DNA of 64,000 nt from Streptomyces sp. SID13726 (GTDB lineage Bacteria; Actinomycetota; Actinomycetes; Streptomycetales; Streptomycetaceae), in the NCBI RefSeq assembly GCF_010548375.1, contig NZ_JAAGLY010000013.1:62001-126000 (forward strand), given 5' to 3'. Positions 18,550 to 26,946 of the stretch are shown here, piece by piece. Position 1 is the stretch's first letter; every line of letters begins with the position of its first letter. The position numbers were made by a program, and so were the translations under genes. A model generated the notes under the pieces. That model was not told the DNA's origin, made no database searches, and saw only the letters and a program-made list of their open reading frames with translations.

Positions 18550-18630
18550 CTTCACGCCTCTCCGGTCTTTACGCCTCTCCGGCTTCGCGCTTTTCCGGCT
18601 TCACGCCTCTCCGGCTTTGCGCCTCTCCGA
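18550..18630. repeat. Tandem 16-bp repeat, five copies
   Basis: Units starting at 18550, 18567, 18583, 18599 and 18615 follow the consensus CTTCACGCCTCTCCGG with one extra T after the first. Copies differ at one to three positions (for example CTTCGCGCTTTTCCGG). They fill most of the gap between the convergent histidine kinase and SUKH-3 genes. No clear coding or hairpin role is seen. Confidence 0.85.
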
Positions 18631-18669
18631 CGCCCCGGCTTCTGCGCGCCGGCCGTCTGACCCGTCCCG

Positions 18670-19164
18670 TCAGCCCGCGGTGAGGCGGGTCGGTTCGATG
18701 CCGGAGACGAGGGCGGCGAGGGCCTGGTCGATGTCGGGGCCGAGGTACCAGTCGCCGGTGTGGTCGAGGGCGTAGACCCGGCCCTCGGTGTCGACGGCGA
18801 GGAGCGCCTGGGTGTCGGTCTCGGCGCCGAGGGGGCAGACCTCGGTGCCGAGGGCGCGGCCGAGGTCGCCGAGGGTGCGGGCCATGTGGAGGCCGTGCAG
18901 CGGGTCGAGGTGGAGGTGGGCGGGGGCGACCTGGCGGCCGGGGCCCGTGGGCGCGAGGTGCAGTCCGCCGAACTCCGCCCAGACCTCGACCGCGGCCGGG
19001 AACACGCTGTGCCGGTGACCGGCGGGTGAGGTGTGGTCGCGCAGGGTGTCGGCCCAGATCTCGGCCTGCTTTATGTCCCAGCGTCCGGGCTGCCAGCCGG
19101 CGGCGCGCAGGGCGGCGTCGACGGGGACGGGGAATCGGGTGCTGTTGGTGCGGTCGGGGTGCAT
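18670..19164 (-). CDS. SUKH-3 family immunity protein
   Basis: A 164-residue protein matching the SUKH-3 pattern: RFPVPVDAALRAAGWQPGR, then AEIWADTL, VFPAAVEVWAEFGGLHLAPTGPG and HLHLDPLHGLHM, ending with the acidic strand DTEGRVYALDHTGDWYLG. SUKH proteins bind and block toxin domains of polymorphic-toxin systems, often nucleases and deaminases. The ATG at 19164 is chosen because GAAGG lies five bases before it. It lies directly downstream of the YwqJ-type deaminase gene on the same strand, the expected toxin-then-immunity order, so it is the likely antidote. The specific pairing is inferred. Confidence 0.85.
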   Translation of the reverse strand: MHPDRTNSTRFPVPVDAALRAAGWQPGRWDIKQAEIWADTLRDHTSPAGHRHSVFPAAVEVWAEFGGLHLAPTGPGRQVAPAHLHLDPLHGLHMARTLGDLGRALGTEVCPLGAETDTQALLAVDTEGRVYALDHTGDWYLGPDIDQALAALVSGIEPTRLTAG

Positions 19165-19255
19165 CTGCCCTTCGCGTTCGTCGAGGTCATGGGGCGGCGG
19201 CACGGTGGCCGTCGGGGAGTTGCCCGGTGCTGCGGGGGGTGGGGGTGGAGGGGGC

Positions 19256-19819
19256 TCAGCCGTCCTCGGTCGCCGGATCGACGACGCGTACGCCGAAGTG
19301 GGCGCTGAGCGCGGTGCAGGCGCGGCAGGGAGCGGCGAAGCTGCCGTGCAGCGGGTCGCCGTCCTCCCGGATGCGGCGGGCGGTGAGTTTGGCCTGCTTG
19401 AGGGCGCGGCGGGCCTCGCCGTTGGTCATGGGCTTGCGCGCGGCGCGTTTGCTGCGGGCGGCGTCGGCGGCGGCGATGTGCCGGGATATGAGCATGGTCT
19501 CGGCGCAGCGGCCGGTGAAGCGGTCGCGTCGGTCGCTGCCGAGGGTGTCGAGGAAGTCCTGGACGAGCGGGTGCAGTTGCGGTGCCTCGTCGCCGCGGGC
19601 GGCGGTCGAGGTGAGCGTGGCGCCGCGGACGGAGAGCGCGGCGGCGACGGTGGGCAGTATGCCGTCGCGGCGGTGCTGGAGGGCGGGCACGTGAGGTCTC
19701 TCGGCGCTGCTCCAGCCGATGCGGGGATCGCCGCCGAGACCCGTGTGCGGGTGGCCGTTCGCGCCGGTGCCGGCGCCGTTGTGCGGCCCTGAGTGCGGTC
19801 CCGTCCGCGTCGTGTTCAT
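19256..19819 (-). CDS. YwqJ-type nucleic acid/nucleotide deaminase domain protein
   Basis: A 187-residue protein with a His/Gly/Pro-rich N-terminal 45 residues (PHSGPHNGAGTG) and a C-terminal deaminase fold. The zinc-site motifs are GRCAETMLISRHI (Cys105, Glu107) and APCRACTALSAHFGV (Cys165, Cys168), the CAE ... PCxxC layout of the YwqJ clade. Such domains are toxin warheads that deaminate bases in nucleic acids or nucleotides. Here there is no signal peptide, WXG or export domain, so delivery is unclear; it may be a stand-alone cassette. The ATG at 19819 has GGAGGGG about nine bases upstream. The SUKH-3 gene follows after 91 bp. Confidence 0.82.
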   Translation of the reverse strand: MNTTRTGPHSGPHNGAGTGANGHPHTGLGGDPRIGWSSAERPHVPALQHRRDGILPTVAAALSVRGATLTSTAARGDEAPQLHPLVQDFLDTLGSDRRDRFTGRCAETMLISRHIAAADAARSKRAARKPMTNGEARRALKQAKLTARRIREDGDPLHGSFAAPCRACTALSAHFGVRVVDPATEDG

Positions 19820-20153
19820 GATCGTCATCCCCTCCCGTGCATCCCCCCGGACGTCACAGACTGCCAAATGGCGTGGCTGGTGCGGAAGCTGGGGCGGTGC
19901 GACACGCCCGGGTCCGGGCGGGCCGTCACAGCGGGGTGACGGCTGGTCACGGAAGCGGACGGGGGCTGACCGGTGCCCGGTGACCGGTGTCGTCGTACCG
20001 CATAGGCTGTCGGCACCGCGATCCAGGCGGCGGCCGCGATGCGCGCGGTTGACGCGTGGAGACGGACGAGACAGTCGATACGGTGCGTGACGGCCCCGCC
20101 CTGTGCGGGGGCCCGCCGCGGGCCGTACCAGAGCGCCGCAGGGGGCTTCAGCG

Positions 20154-21137
20154 ATGACGACAGGTCGGCTCGGGCAGAAAGCCGCGCCGCCGAACGCGGC
20201 CTATGCCGGGCAGGTCGTGCATTTCCCGGATCCGGTCCGGGCCGCGCGTCATCCCAGAGGGGTGCGGGTGGACGAGCGCGGCTACCCCGACTTCTCGCCC
20301 TACGCGCGCGCCGCCGCCGAGATCGCCGAGCCGCCGGAGGGCTTCGGGGTCGACGAACTGCGGCTGACGGACTACGTGTCGGCCAACGCGGCCCTGTCGG
20401 CGACCGGCCACGACCTGTGGGACACGGTGCCGCCGGTGGCGACACCGCACGGCTGGACCTGGCACCACGTGGTGGGCTCGCGCCGTCTCGAACTGGTCCC
20501 CGTCGAGGTCAAGGCGCTGCTGCGGCACCACGGCGGGATCGCGACGACGCGCGTCGACCAGAACAAGCGCGGCACGCGGCCGCTCCAGGAGACCCGCCCG
20601 GCGCACTTCGGACTGCCGAAGTCGTCGGTGGCGGTCACCGAGTCGCAGGTGCAGGGGGTCGAGGAGGACCTCGGCTACCGGCTGCCGGGCGCCTACCGGT
20701 CGTTCCTGAAGGCGGCGGGCGGGTCCGCGCCGGTGGGGGCGGCGCTGGACGCGGAGCTGGGGCTGCTGGTGGACCAGCCGTTCTTCACCGTGCGGGACGA
20801 GGCCGCCGTCAACGACCTCGTCTACGCCAACAAATGCCTGCGCGACCACCTCACCAAGGACTATCTCGGCGTCGGCTTCGTCCAGGGCGGACTGCTGGCG
20901 GTGAAGGTGAAGGGCGAGGAGATCGGTTCGGTGTGGTTCTGCGCCTACGACGACGCCCGCGACGTCGATCCGACGGTGCCGCCCGCCGACCGGGTGCGGC
21001 GGCTGCTGCTGCCCTGCGGCGCCGACTTCGACGTGTTCCTGTCCCGACTGGCCGGTAATCCACCGGAGTTGGAGACGGTGGCGAACCTGATGGTGGACGG
21101 CGGGTTCGCGCGGTCCGTGCCGGTGGCTGGGGAGTGA
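20154..21137 (+). CDS. WHH-type nuclease domain fused to a SUKH-1 (SMI1/KNR4) domain
   Basis: A 327-residue protein with toxin-like and immunity-like halves. Residues about 25-130 resemble HNH/Endo VII nucleases of the WHH class: FPDPVRAARHPRGVRVDERGYPDFSPYA, then GWTWHHVVGSRRLELVPVEVKALLRHHGG with the W103-H104-H105, LVP and HHGG landmarks. Residues about 155-300 form a SUKH-1 domain (VQGVEEDLGYRLPGAYRSFLKAAGG ... DEAAVNDLVYANKCLRDH). The usual LVPxxLH histidine is not obvious, so activity is uncertain. AGGGGG precedes the ATG. Eight bases separate it from the next gene, which carries a SUKH-4 domain, so the two are co-transcribed. Confidence 0.8.
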   Translation: MTTGRLGQKAAPPNAAYAGQVVHFPDPVRAARHPRGVRVDERGYPDFSPYARAAAEIAEPPEGFGVDELRLTDYVSANAALSATGHDLWDTVPPVATPHGWTWHHVVGSRRLELVPVEVKALLRHHGGIATTRVDQNKRGTRPLQETRPAHFGLPKSSVAVTESQVQGVEEDLGYRLPGAYRSFLKAAGGSAPVGAALDAELGLLVDQPFFTVRDEAAVNDLVYANKCLRDHLTKDYLGVGFVQGGLLAVKVKGEEIGSVWFCAYDDARDVDPTVPPADRVRRLLLPCGADFDVFLSRLAGNPPELETVANLMVDGGFARSVPVAGE

Positions 21138-21145
21138 ACTGACCG

Positions 21146-24100
21146 ATGGTGACCTTCGCGCAGGCGCAGGAGCGCGCGGAAGAGTGGATCAACGGGGACG
21201 TTCCGTCGTACCAGCACCGTGAGGTGCGGGTACGGGAGTTCGACCTCGGGTTCGTGGTGTGGGCCGAGGACCGCGCGGACGGACCGCGCGGCGACGGCGG
21301 CGCACAGCGGCTGGTGATCGCCCGGGACAGCGGGGAGGCCACGCTGTGGCCCTCGCTGCCGGTGGGCGAGGTGATCCGCCGCTACGAGGAGGAGTACGGA
21401 CGGGACCCGGGCCCGGAGGACGCGGCGCCGGCGCCGGCGGCTCGGGTGGACCTGAACCAGACGTCGTTTCTGCTGACTCCTCCGGAGTGGTTGCAGGACG
21501 CTGCGGACAAGTTGGGGATCGGGGAGGGGCGGGGGGAGTCCGACGGCGGCTCCTCCGGCTCTGGGTCCGGCTCGGGTTCTGGGTCGGGTTCTGGGTCCGG
21601 CTCTGGTTCTGGCTCCGGTGGGGATGGTGCGGGTTCCGCTGCGCGGCCGTGGACCGGGACCGATACCAACGGGGGTGAGGACCTGTCCGTGGCGTTGCCG
21701 GACACGGTGTTCTCGGCGCCGGTGAACGGGGTTGAGGATGCGGTGCCGTCGTCGTCGCCGTCTCCGTCGTCGTCTGCGCCGGATGGGGCAGGGGCCGGTG
21801 GTTCGGCGTACGGCTATCCGCAGACGGTGGGTGGGCCTGGGGTGGGGGCTCCGCCTCCGCCGCCTTCGGATGCGTACGGGTACCCGCAGGGGCCCGGTGG
21901 TTCCGGTGGTCCCGGTGGTCCGGAGACGCCTGTGCCGGGTGTGCCGTCCTACGGCTATCCGCAGGCTCCGGCGCCCGCGCCGAGTGCCGGGGACATCGCC
22001 GATCTCGCCACCAGCAAGTTGGCGCCTCCGGGGCCGGGGCCGGGGCGTGGTGCGCAGGGCGGGGGCTCGACTCCGCCGCCTGCGCCTGGTGGGCCCGGGG
22101 TGCCTGGTGCGCCCGGTGGGCAGTCGGGGAGCACGACTCCTCCGCCGCCGCCCGTTCCGGGGGGTGGGTACGTGCCGACCCAGTTCGTGTCGGCACCGGG
22201 GGTCGAGGGGCCCTCGGGCTCTGGCGCACCGGCGGTTCCGGGGGTCGGGGCTCCGCCTCCGCCTCCGCCGCCGGGTGGGCAGGGGTTCCCCGGCGGTCCG
22301 GGGGGACCGGTGTTCCCGGGTGCGCCGGGTGCGCCCGGTGGTCCGGCGTTCCCTGGTGCTCCACAGGGGCCGAGCGCGGCGGGTGGGCCCGCGTTTCCCG
22401 GTGCGCCGAATACGAGTGGTGGCCCGGCATCCCCCGGCGCCCCGCACGCGTCCGGTGGTCCGGAGCTTTCCGGTGCTCCGCAGGGGCCGCACGCGCCCGG
22501 CGGACCGGCGTTCCCCGGCGCTCCGGCGGCGCCGAATGCGACAGGTAGCCCTGCGTTCCCCGGCACACCAAATACGAGCGGCGGACCGGCATCCCCCGGC
22601 GCCCCGCACGCGCCCGGCGGACCGGCGTTCCCCGGTGCCCCAGCGGCACCGAGCACGACCGGTGGCCCCGCGTTCCCCAGTGCCCCTGGTACCCCGGGCG
22701 CGTCTGGCGCACAGGGATTCCCCGGCGCAACGGGCACTCAGGGCAATCCGGGTGCCCCTGGTACTCCGGGTCCGCCCCCGCCGCCCGGAACTCCGGGCAC
22801 CCCCGGTCCGCCCCCGCCCCCCGGCACCCCCGGCGCCGCACACGTTCCCGGCACCCCGGGAACGCAGGGTCCCCCCGGTGCCCCGCACCCTCCCGGCGCC
22901 CCCGGCTTCCCCGGCGGCGGTACGCACGGCGCCGTGCACCACGCGGAGACCGTGCTGTCCACGCCTCCGCCCGCCCCACCCGGAGCCCCCACGCCTCCGC
23001 CCGCCGCCCCCGGAGCCCCCACGGCACCACCCGCCGCACCTGGAGCCCCGGGCGCCCCCGGCATGCCCCCAGGCGCCCCCCAGCCCATGCCCCCCGGCGC
23101 GACACCACCCCCGCCTCCAGGCGCCGTAGCACCCCCTGGTGTCGTACCGACGAACCCTCCCGGCCCCATGGCACCCCCACCAGGCCCCGTCCCTCCCTCC
23201 GCGCAGCCCCCGGCGTACGGCTATCCGCAGCAGTCTCAGCCGACCGTCGGGCCCGGTTATCAGGCCGTTCTCCGGTACCGGTTGCAGGACGGGTCGGAGC
23301 AGCAGTTGATCCGGCGTTCCGCGCCCGGTACTCCGCACCCGGAGTGGCAGATCTTCCATGAGCTGCGCGGTATGAACGTGCCGCCGGACCAGGTGCTGGA
23401 GCTGCACACCGAGTTGGAGTCGTGCGAGCTGCCGGGGGCGTACTGCGCGCGGATGATCCGGGAGCAGTGGCCGCAGGCGCGGATCACGAGCATCGCGCCC
23501 TACGGCACGGACCACGCGAGCCGGCAGCAGGGCATGCGGCAACTGCTCGTTCACCAGGGCGAGTTGCACCAGGTGGCCGACGGTCCCGCCCGCCCGGCAC
23601 CGGTACGCGCGCCCCTGCCCCCCGTGCAGGCCGCGCCGCCGATCCCGCCGGAGGGCGTGGCGCAGGAGCTGGCGTCGGCGTTCGGGCCGGGGGTGTTCCG
23701 GTTCGAGCAGGCCGCCGTGTCCCGCCAGGGCGTGCCGCCGGTTGTGGCGCACTCGCTGGTGGTGGCGGGGCTGCCGCTGGACATGGGCCCGTTCTTCTGG
23801 GCGCAGGCCCAGCCGGGGCGGCCGGTGCCGACGCTGGCGGAACTGGCCACCGAGCGCGCGGTGCAGCCGGCGTCGGACGCGGGGTCGTACCTCGTCATGG
23901 GCAGCGACTTCGGCAAGGCGCTGTGTGTGCAGTACGGGACGGCGAACATCGTCGCCGTACCCGTGGAGGCGGGGCCGGGCGGGGCGCCCGTACCGCCGCA
24001 GTTCGTGAACACGGGGCTGCCGGAGTTCCAGCGCTGTCTGGCGCTGCTCGGCCGGATGTGGCGGCTGCGGTTCGGGCTGAACCAGGAGCAGGCGGGCCGC

Positions 24101-24211
24101 TGGACCGTCGACTTCCAGGCCCAGCTGGCCTCGCTCGACCCGGCGGCACTGGGCTCGCCGGAGAGCTGGTGGTCGGTGCTGCTGGAGGAGATGTGGGACG
24201 GGCTGCTGTGA
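21146..24211 (+). CDS. Large fusion: Imm35/YrhB-like domain, collagen-like linker, XOO_2897-type deaminase, SUKH-4
   Basis: A 1021-residue protein in four parts. Residues 1-88 (FAQAQERAEEWINGDVPSYQHREV ... ARDSGEATLWPSLPVGEVIRRYEEEYG) resemble Imm35/YrhB immunity domains. Residues about 130-690 are low complexity: a (GS)n tract, AYGYPQ repeats and long GAP/GGP collagen-like triplets. Residues about 700-812 look like an XOO_2897-type deaminase, with HTE at 754-756 and cysteines 760 and 767 in ESCELPGAYC as zinc ligands. Residues about 838-1021 match SUKH-4 (GSYLVMGSDFGKALCVQYGT ... PQFVNTGLPEFQRCLALLG ... ESWWSVLLEEMWDG). A toxin-type enzyme flanked by immunity domains in one chain suggests a polyimmunity or self-inhibited effector. 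Confidence 0.78.
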   Translation: MVTFAQAQERAEEWINGDVPSYQHREVRVREFDLGFVVWAEDRADGPRGDGGAQRLVIARDSGEATLWPSLPVGEVIRRYEEEYGRDPGPEDAAPAPAARVDLNQTSFLLTPPEWLQDAADKLGIGEGRGESDGGSSGSGSGSGSGSGSGSGSGSGSGGDGAGSAARPWTGTDTNGGEDLSVALPDTVFSAPVNGVEDAVPSSSPSPSSSAPDGAGAGGSAYGYPQTVGGPGVGAPPPPPSDAYGYPQGPGGSGGPGGPETPVPGVPSYGYPQAPAPAPSAGDIADLATSKLAPPGPGPGRGAQGGGSTPPPAPGGPGVPGAPGGQSGSTTPPPPPVPGGGYVPTQFVSAPGVEGPSGSGAPAVPGVGAPPPPPPPGGQGFPGGPGGPVFPGAPGAPGGPAFPGAPQGPSAAGGPAFPGAPNTSGGPASPGAPHASGGPELSGAPQGPHAPGGPAFPGAPAAPNATGSPAFPGTPNTSGGPASPGAPHAPGGPAFPGAPAAPSTTGGPAFPSAPGTPGASGAQGFPGATGTQGNPGAPGTPGPPPPPGTPGTPGPPPPPGTPGAAHVPGTPGTQGPPGAPHPPGAPGFPGGGTHGAVHHAETVLSTPPPAPPGAPTPPPAAPGAPTAPPAAPGAPGAPGMPPGAPQPMPPGATPPPPPGAVAPPGVVPTNPPGPMAPPPGPVPPSAQPPAYGYPQQSQPTVGPGYQAVLRYRLQDGSEQQLIRRSAPGTPHPEWQIFHELRGMNVPPDQVLELHTELESCELPGAYCARMIREQWPQARITSIAPYGTDHASRQQGMRQLLVHQGELHQVADGPARPAPVRAPLPPVQAAPPIPPEGVAQELASAFGPGVFRFEQAAVSRQGVPPVVAHSLVVAGLPLDMGPFFWAQAQPGRPVPTLAELATERAVQPASDAGSYLVMGSDFGKALCVQYGTANIVAVPVEAGPGGAPVPPQFVNTGLPEFQRCLALLGRMWRLRFGLNQEQAGRWTVDFQAQLASLDPAALGSPESWWSVLLEEMWDGLL
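21541..23220 (+). repeat. Low-complexity GSGSG and collagen-like GAP/GGP repeat tract
   Basis: In-frame repeats inside the fusion gene. 21546-21620 is a Gly-Ser dipeptide run, and 22270-23180 is made of about 12- to 21-base units giving GGPAFPGAP, GAPHAPGG and PGTPGPPPPPG. Copies are near-identical in places (for example GGPASPGAPHA), which invites slippage and length variation among strains. Confidence 0.85.
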
Positions 24212-24242
24212 CGCCCCGCCGCCGCTGACCCACGCGCGCGTG

Positions 24243-24279
24243 GAGGGCCGGACCCGGTCGCCGACCGGGGCCGGCCCTC
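24243..24279 (+). terminator. Terminator hairpin after the toxin-immunity operon
   Basis: GAGGGCCGG (24243-24251) pairs with CCGGCCCTC (24271-24279), and inside it CGGTC (24255-24259) pairs with GACCG (24263-24267), giving a long near-continuous stem 31 bp after the stop codon. Confidence 0.75.
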
Positions 24280-24369
24280 TGCTGTGCGGGCTCATCGCGG
24301 GTGACGACCGTGACCTGTACACGGAGTGTCGCGTTATGAACATTTCCGTCCGATACATCAAGATGTGCG

Positions 24370-24385
24370 CGAAATCATCATTTCG
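24370..24385. promoter_or_regulatory. Inverted repeat upstream of the coiled-coil gene
   Basis: CGAAAT-CATC-ATTTCG is a perfect 6-bp inverted repeat 38 bp before the ATG at 24424, in an unusually AT-rich stretch for this genome. It is probably an operator in the promoter region; the binding protein is unknown. Confidence 0.45.
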
Positions 24386-24423
24386 GGTCCGTTCGTGTCG
24401 TTTCGGCGGAGAGGGTTTCCAGG

Positions 24424-25314
24424 ATGAGCAGCGCACCGGTGTCGCCCCAGGGGTTCGTGGCCGTACGGGGGCGTGGGTACCGTCCCGAACAGGTCGACGC
24501 GTTCGCCGCCGCCCTGTCCCGCGACCGCGACGCCGCGTGGGAACGCGCCGCCCGGCTCACCGTGCTCGCCAGGGACATGGAGGCGGAGGCGGTCCGGCTG
24601 CGCGAGGTCGTGGCCGCGCTGGCCCCGCAGACGTACGAGACGCTCGGCGAACGCGCCCGCCGGCTCTTCGAGTTGGGCCAGGAGGAGGCCACGGCCGTCG
24701 GCGAGGGCGCCCGGCAGGCGGCGCGGACCCTCGCGGAGGAGGCGGGGGCCCACGCGGACGGCGTACGGGACGCCGCGCGGGCGCACGCCGACACCGTGCG
24801 CTCCGACGCCGAGGAGCGCGCCCGTCACCGGCTGCTCGCGGCCCGGTCCGAGGCCGACGAACTCCGCGTCGCCGCCCGGCGCGAGGTGAAGGAGGGGCGC
24901 GGTGAGGCGCTCGACGCCCTGCGCGACGTACGCCGGCGCACCATCGCGACACTCGCCGAACAGGCCAAGGAGCACGCGGAGCGCTGGGCCGAGGTCGAGC
25001 GCGCGCAGGAGCGGCGCGCCGCCGAGGCGGACGCCCTGACCGCCGAACGAGTGGCCCGCGCGGAAGCGGCCCTCTCCGACGCGAAACGCGACTTCGCCGA
25101 GGCTGAGGCATCGGTGGTCCGCCGCGACGAGGAGGCACACGCGCGTGCGGGCGAGATCCTCGCGGAGGCGCGGGCCCGCGAGGAGCGGATCGCGAGGGAG
25201 ACGGAGCGGGTGCTCAGGGAGCACGGGGAGCGCTGGGACGAGGTGCAGGCCCAGATGGACCACGTACGGAGCAGCCTGACGGCGTTGACGGGGCGGGCGG
25301 CCCCGCTGGAGTGA
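24424..25314 (+). CDS. Coiled-coil protein with DivIVA-like N terminus
   Basis: A 296-residue, highly charged, Ala/Glu/Arg-rich protein. The N-terminal GFVAVRGRGYRPEQVDAFAAALSRDRDAAWERAARL resembles the membrane-binding DivIVA start (conserved GY followed by VD). Nearly everything from residue 40 on is predicted continuous coiled coil (AARSEADELRVAARREVKEG, AERVARAEAALSDAKRDFAEAE). In Streptomyces such proteins include polar-growth scaffolds (DivIVA, Scy, FilP) and the so-called cellulose-binding proteins; which one this is cannot be decided. It appears monocistronic and converges on the symporter gene. Confidence 0.75.
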   Translation: MSSAPVSPQGFVAVRGRGYRPEQVDAFAAALSRDRDAAWERAARLTVLARDMEAEAVRLREVVAALAPQTYETLGERARRLFELGQEEATAVGEGARQAARTLAEEAGAHADGVRDAARAHADTVRSDAEERARHRLLAARSEADELRVAARREVKEGRGEALDALRDVRRRTIATLAEQAKEHAERWAEVERAQERRAAEADALTAERVARAEAALSDAKRDFAEAEASVVRRDEEAHARAGEILAEARAREERIARETERVLREHGERWDEVQAQMDHVRSSLTALTGRAAPLE

Positions 25315-25338
25315 CGGCCGACCGCGCCCCCCTGCACC

Positions 25339-26946
25339 TCAGCCCCTGCGGACCGCTCCCGCCAGGATCCACCCCTCCACGGCCTCGTACTGCCGCCGCT
25401 GTTCCTCCGCCTTGCGGCGTCCGGACACCACCGTCCCGAGCCACCCGAACAGGAACCCTGCCGGGACGGACACCAGTCCCGTCGTGGTGAACGGCAGCCA
25501 GTTGAAGTCGGCTTCGGGGAAGGCCGACGCGGGTGAGCCCGAGACGAGGTTCGTCCCCGGCATCAGCGCCAGCACGGTGACCGTCCCGCCGATCAGCGTG
25601 CACAGCAGCCCCGTCCGTGTGTACCGCCGCCAGAAGAGGCCGTACACCAGCGCCGGTGCCAGGGCGGACGCGCCGACGCAGAACGACAGGATCACCAGCG
25701 GTTGCAGGCTGCGGTGCTGGAACAGCGCGGCGAGCAGGATCGTCGGGACCCCGACGGCCAGCGCGGACAGCCGGGCCAGCAGGATCTCCCGGCGCGGTGG
25801 CATCGACGGGGTCCGCGCCGCGAACACGTCGTGGGCGAGGGAGTTGGCGCAGGCGAGGATCATGCCGGCGACGGAGGCGAGCAGGGTGAGGAAGATCGCC
25901 GTGGTGACGGTGGTGAAGAGGAACGTCTCCGCGGTGGAGACGTCCGCCCCGAACGCCGCCCGGGAGCCCAGCAGATAGGCCGTGTTGCCCTGTGGATCGG
26001 CCTGGGCGATCGCGGCCCGCCCGACCAGCGCCGTGGCCCCGACCCCGACGACCGTGATGACGAGCACGAACAGCACCACCGCCGACACCGCCCAGGACAT
26101 CGAGCGCCGTACCTGGCGTGCGCTGGAGGCGGTGTACATGCGCATGGTGACGTGCGGCAGACACGCCCCGCCGATGACGACGGCGAGCTGTGAGCTGATC
26201 ATGTCGAGGCGCGGGTACGGCCCGCCCGAGAACTCCAGCCCCGACCGCAGGAAGTCCGGCCCCACCCCGCTGCCCGCGGCCGCCGCGTCGAAGAGCGCGC
26301 CGGGGTCCCAGGCGAACCGTTTCAGCACCAGTACGGCGACCACGGCGCCCGAGCCGAGCAGCACGACCATCTTCAGGATCTGGATGAGGGCGGTGCCCTT
26401 CATGCCGCCGATGGCCGCGTAGCTGATCATCAGGACGCCGAGCCCGATGATGAAGCCCGTCTTCAGCGAGTCGCCGGAGAACCCCAGGACGAACGCAAGC
26501 AGTTGGCCGGCCCCCGCGAGTTGCACCAGCATCAGCGGCAGCAGCGCGGCGAGGGTGACCAGGCACGCGGCGATCCGCACCGGGCGCCCGGGCATCCGGC
26601 GGGCCAGTGCGTCGCCCATGGTGAACCGGCCCGCGTTGCGCAGGGGTTCGGCCAGCAGGAACATCAGCAGCATCAGCGACAGCGCCGTGCTCAGGGCGAG
26701 GACGACGCCGTCGTAGCCGTAGAGCGCGATGACCCCGCCGGTGCCGAGGACGGTCGCGGCGGAGATGTAGTCGCCGGCGATCGCGAGCCCGTTGCGCACG
26801 GGGGACAGGGAGCTGTAGCCGGTGTAGAACTCGTCGAGGTCGTCGCCGTCCGGGCCGGTCATCACGCACAGCAGCAGCGTCACGGTGGCGACGGCGGAGA
26901 ACGCCACCAGGGACATCGCCTGCGCGGAGTCGCTGAAGCCGGTCAT
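25339..26946 (-). CDS. Sodium:solute symporter, acetate/monocarboxylate (ActP/MctC) type
   Basis: A 535-residue SSS-family transporter with about 13 hydrophobic segments. DLDEFYTGYSSLSPVRNGLAIAGDYISAATVLGTGGVIALYGYDG is the family N terminus, with the helix-1 region containing the sodium-site Ala/Ser residues; ISYAAIGGMKGTALIQILKMVVLL and LTLLASVAGMILACANSLAHDVF are further signatures. ActP/MctC relatives import acetate, pyruvate or propionate with sodium or protons. It overlaps the stop of the DUF485 gene by four bases, the classical DUF485-SSS pair. C-terminal GWLGTVVSGRRKAEEQRRQYEAVE is cytoplasmic. Confidence 0.9.
   Translation of the reverse strand: MTGFSDSAQAMSLVAFSAVATVTLLLCVMTGPDGDDLDEFYTGYSSLSPVRNGLAIAGDYISAATVLGTGGVIALYGYDGVVLALSTALSLMLLMFLLAEPLRNAGRFTMGDALARRMPGRPVRIAACLVTLAALLPLMLVQLAGAGQLLAFVLGFSGDSLKTGFIIGLGVLMISYAAIGGMKGTALIQILKMVVLLGSGAVVAVLVLKRFAWDPGALFDAAAAGSGVGPDFLRSGLEFSGGPYPRLDMISSQLAVVIGGACLPHVTMRMYTASSARQVRRSMSWAVSAVVLFVLVITVVGVGATALVGRAAIAQADPQGNTAYLLGSRAAFGADVSTAETFLFTTVTTAIFLTLLASVAGMILACANSLAHDVFAARTPSMPPRREILLARLSALAVGVPTILLAALFQHRSLQPLVILSFCVGASALAPALVYGLFWRRYTRTGLLCTLIGGTVTVLALMPGTNLVSGSPASAFPEADFNWLPFTTTGLVSVPAGFLFGWLGTVVSGRRKAEEQRRQYEAVEGWILAGAVRRG

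Noticed and set aside
20945..24436. An 1163-codon minus-strand frame and several others over the repeat-rich fusion gene
   Set aside because: Caused by the GC-rich Gly/Pro repeats; the plus-strand frame has ribosome site, deaminase and SUKH-4 motifs.
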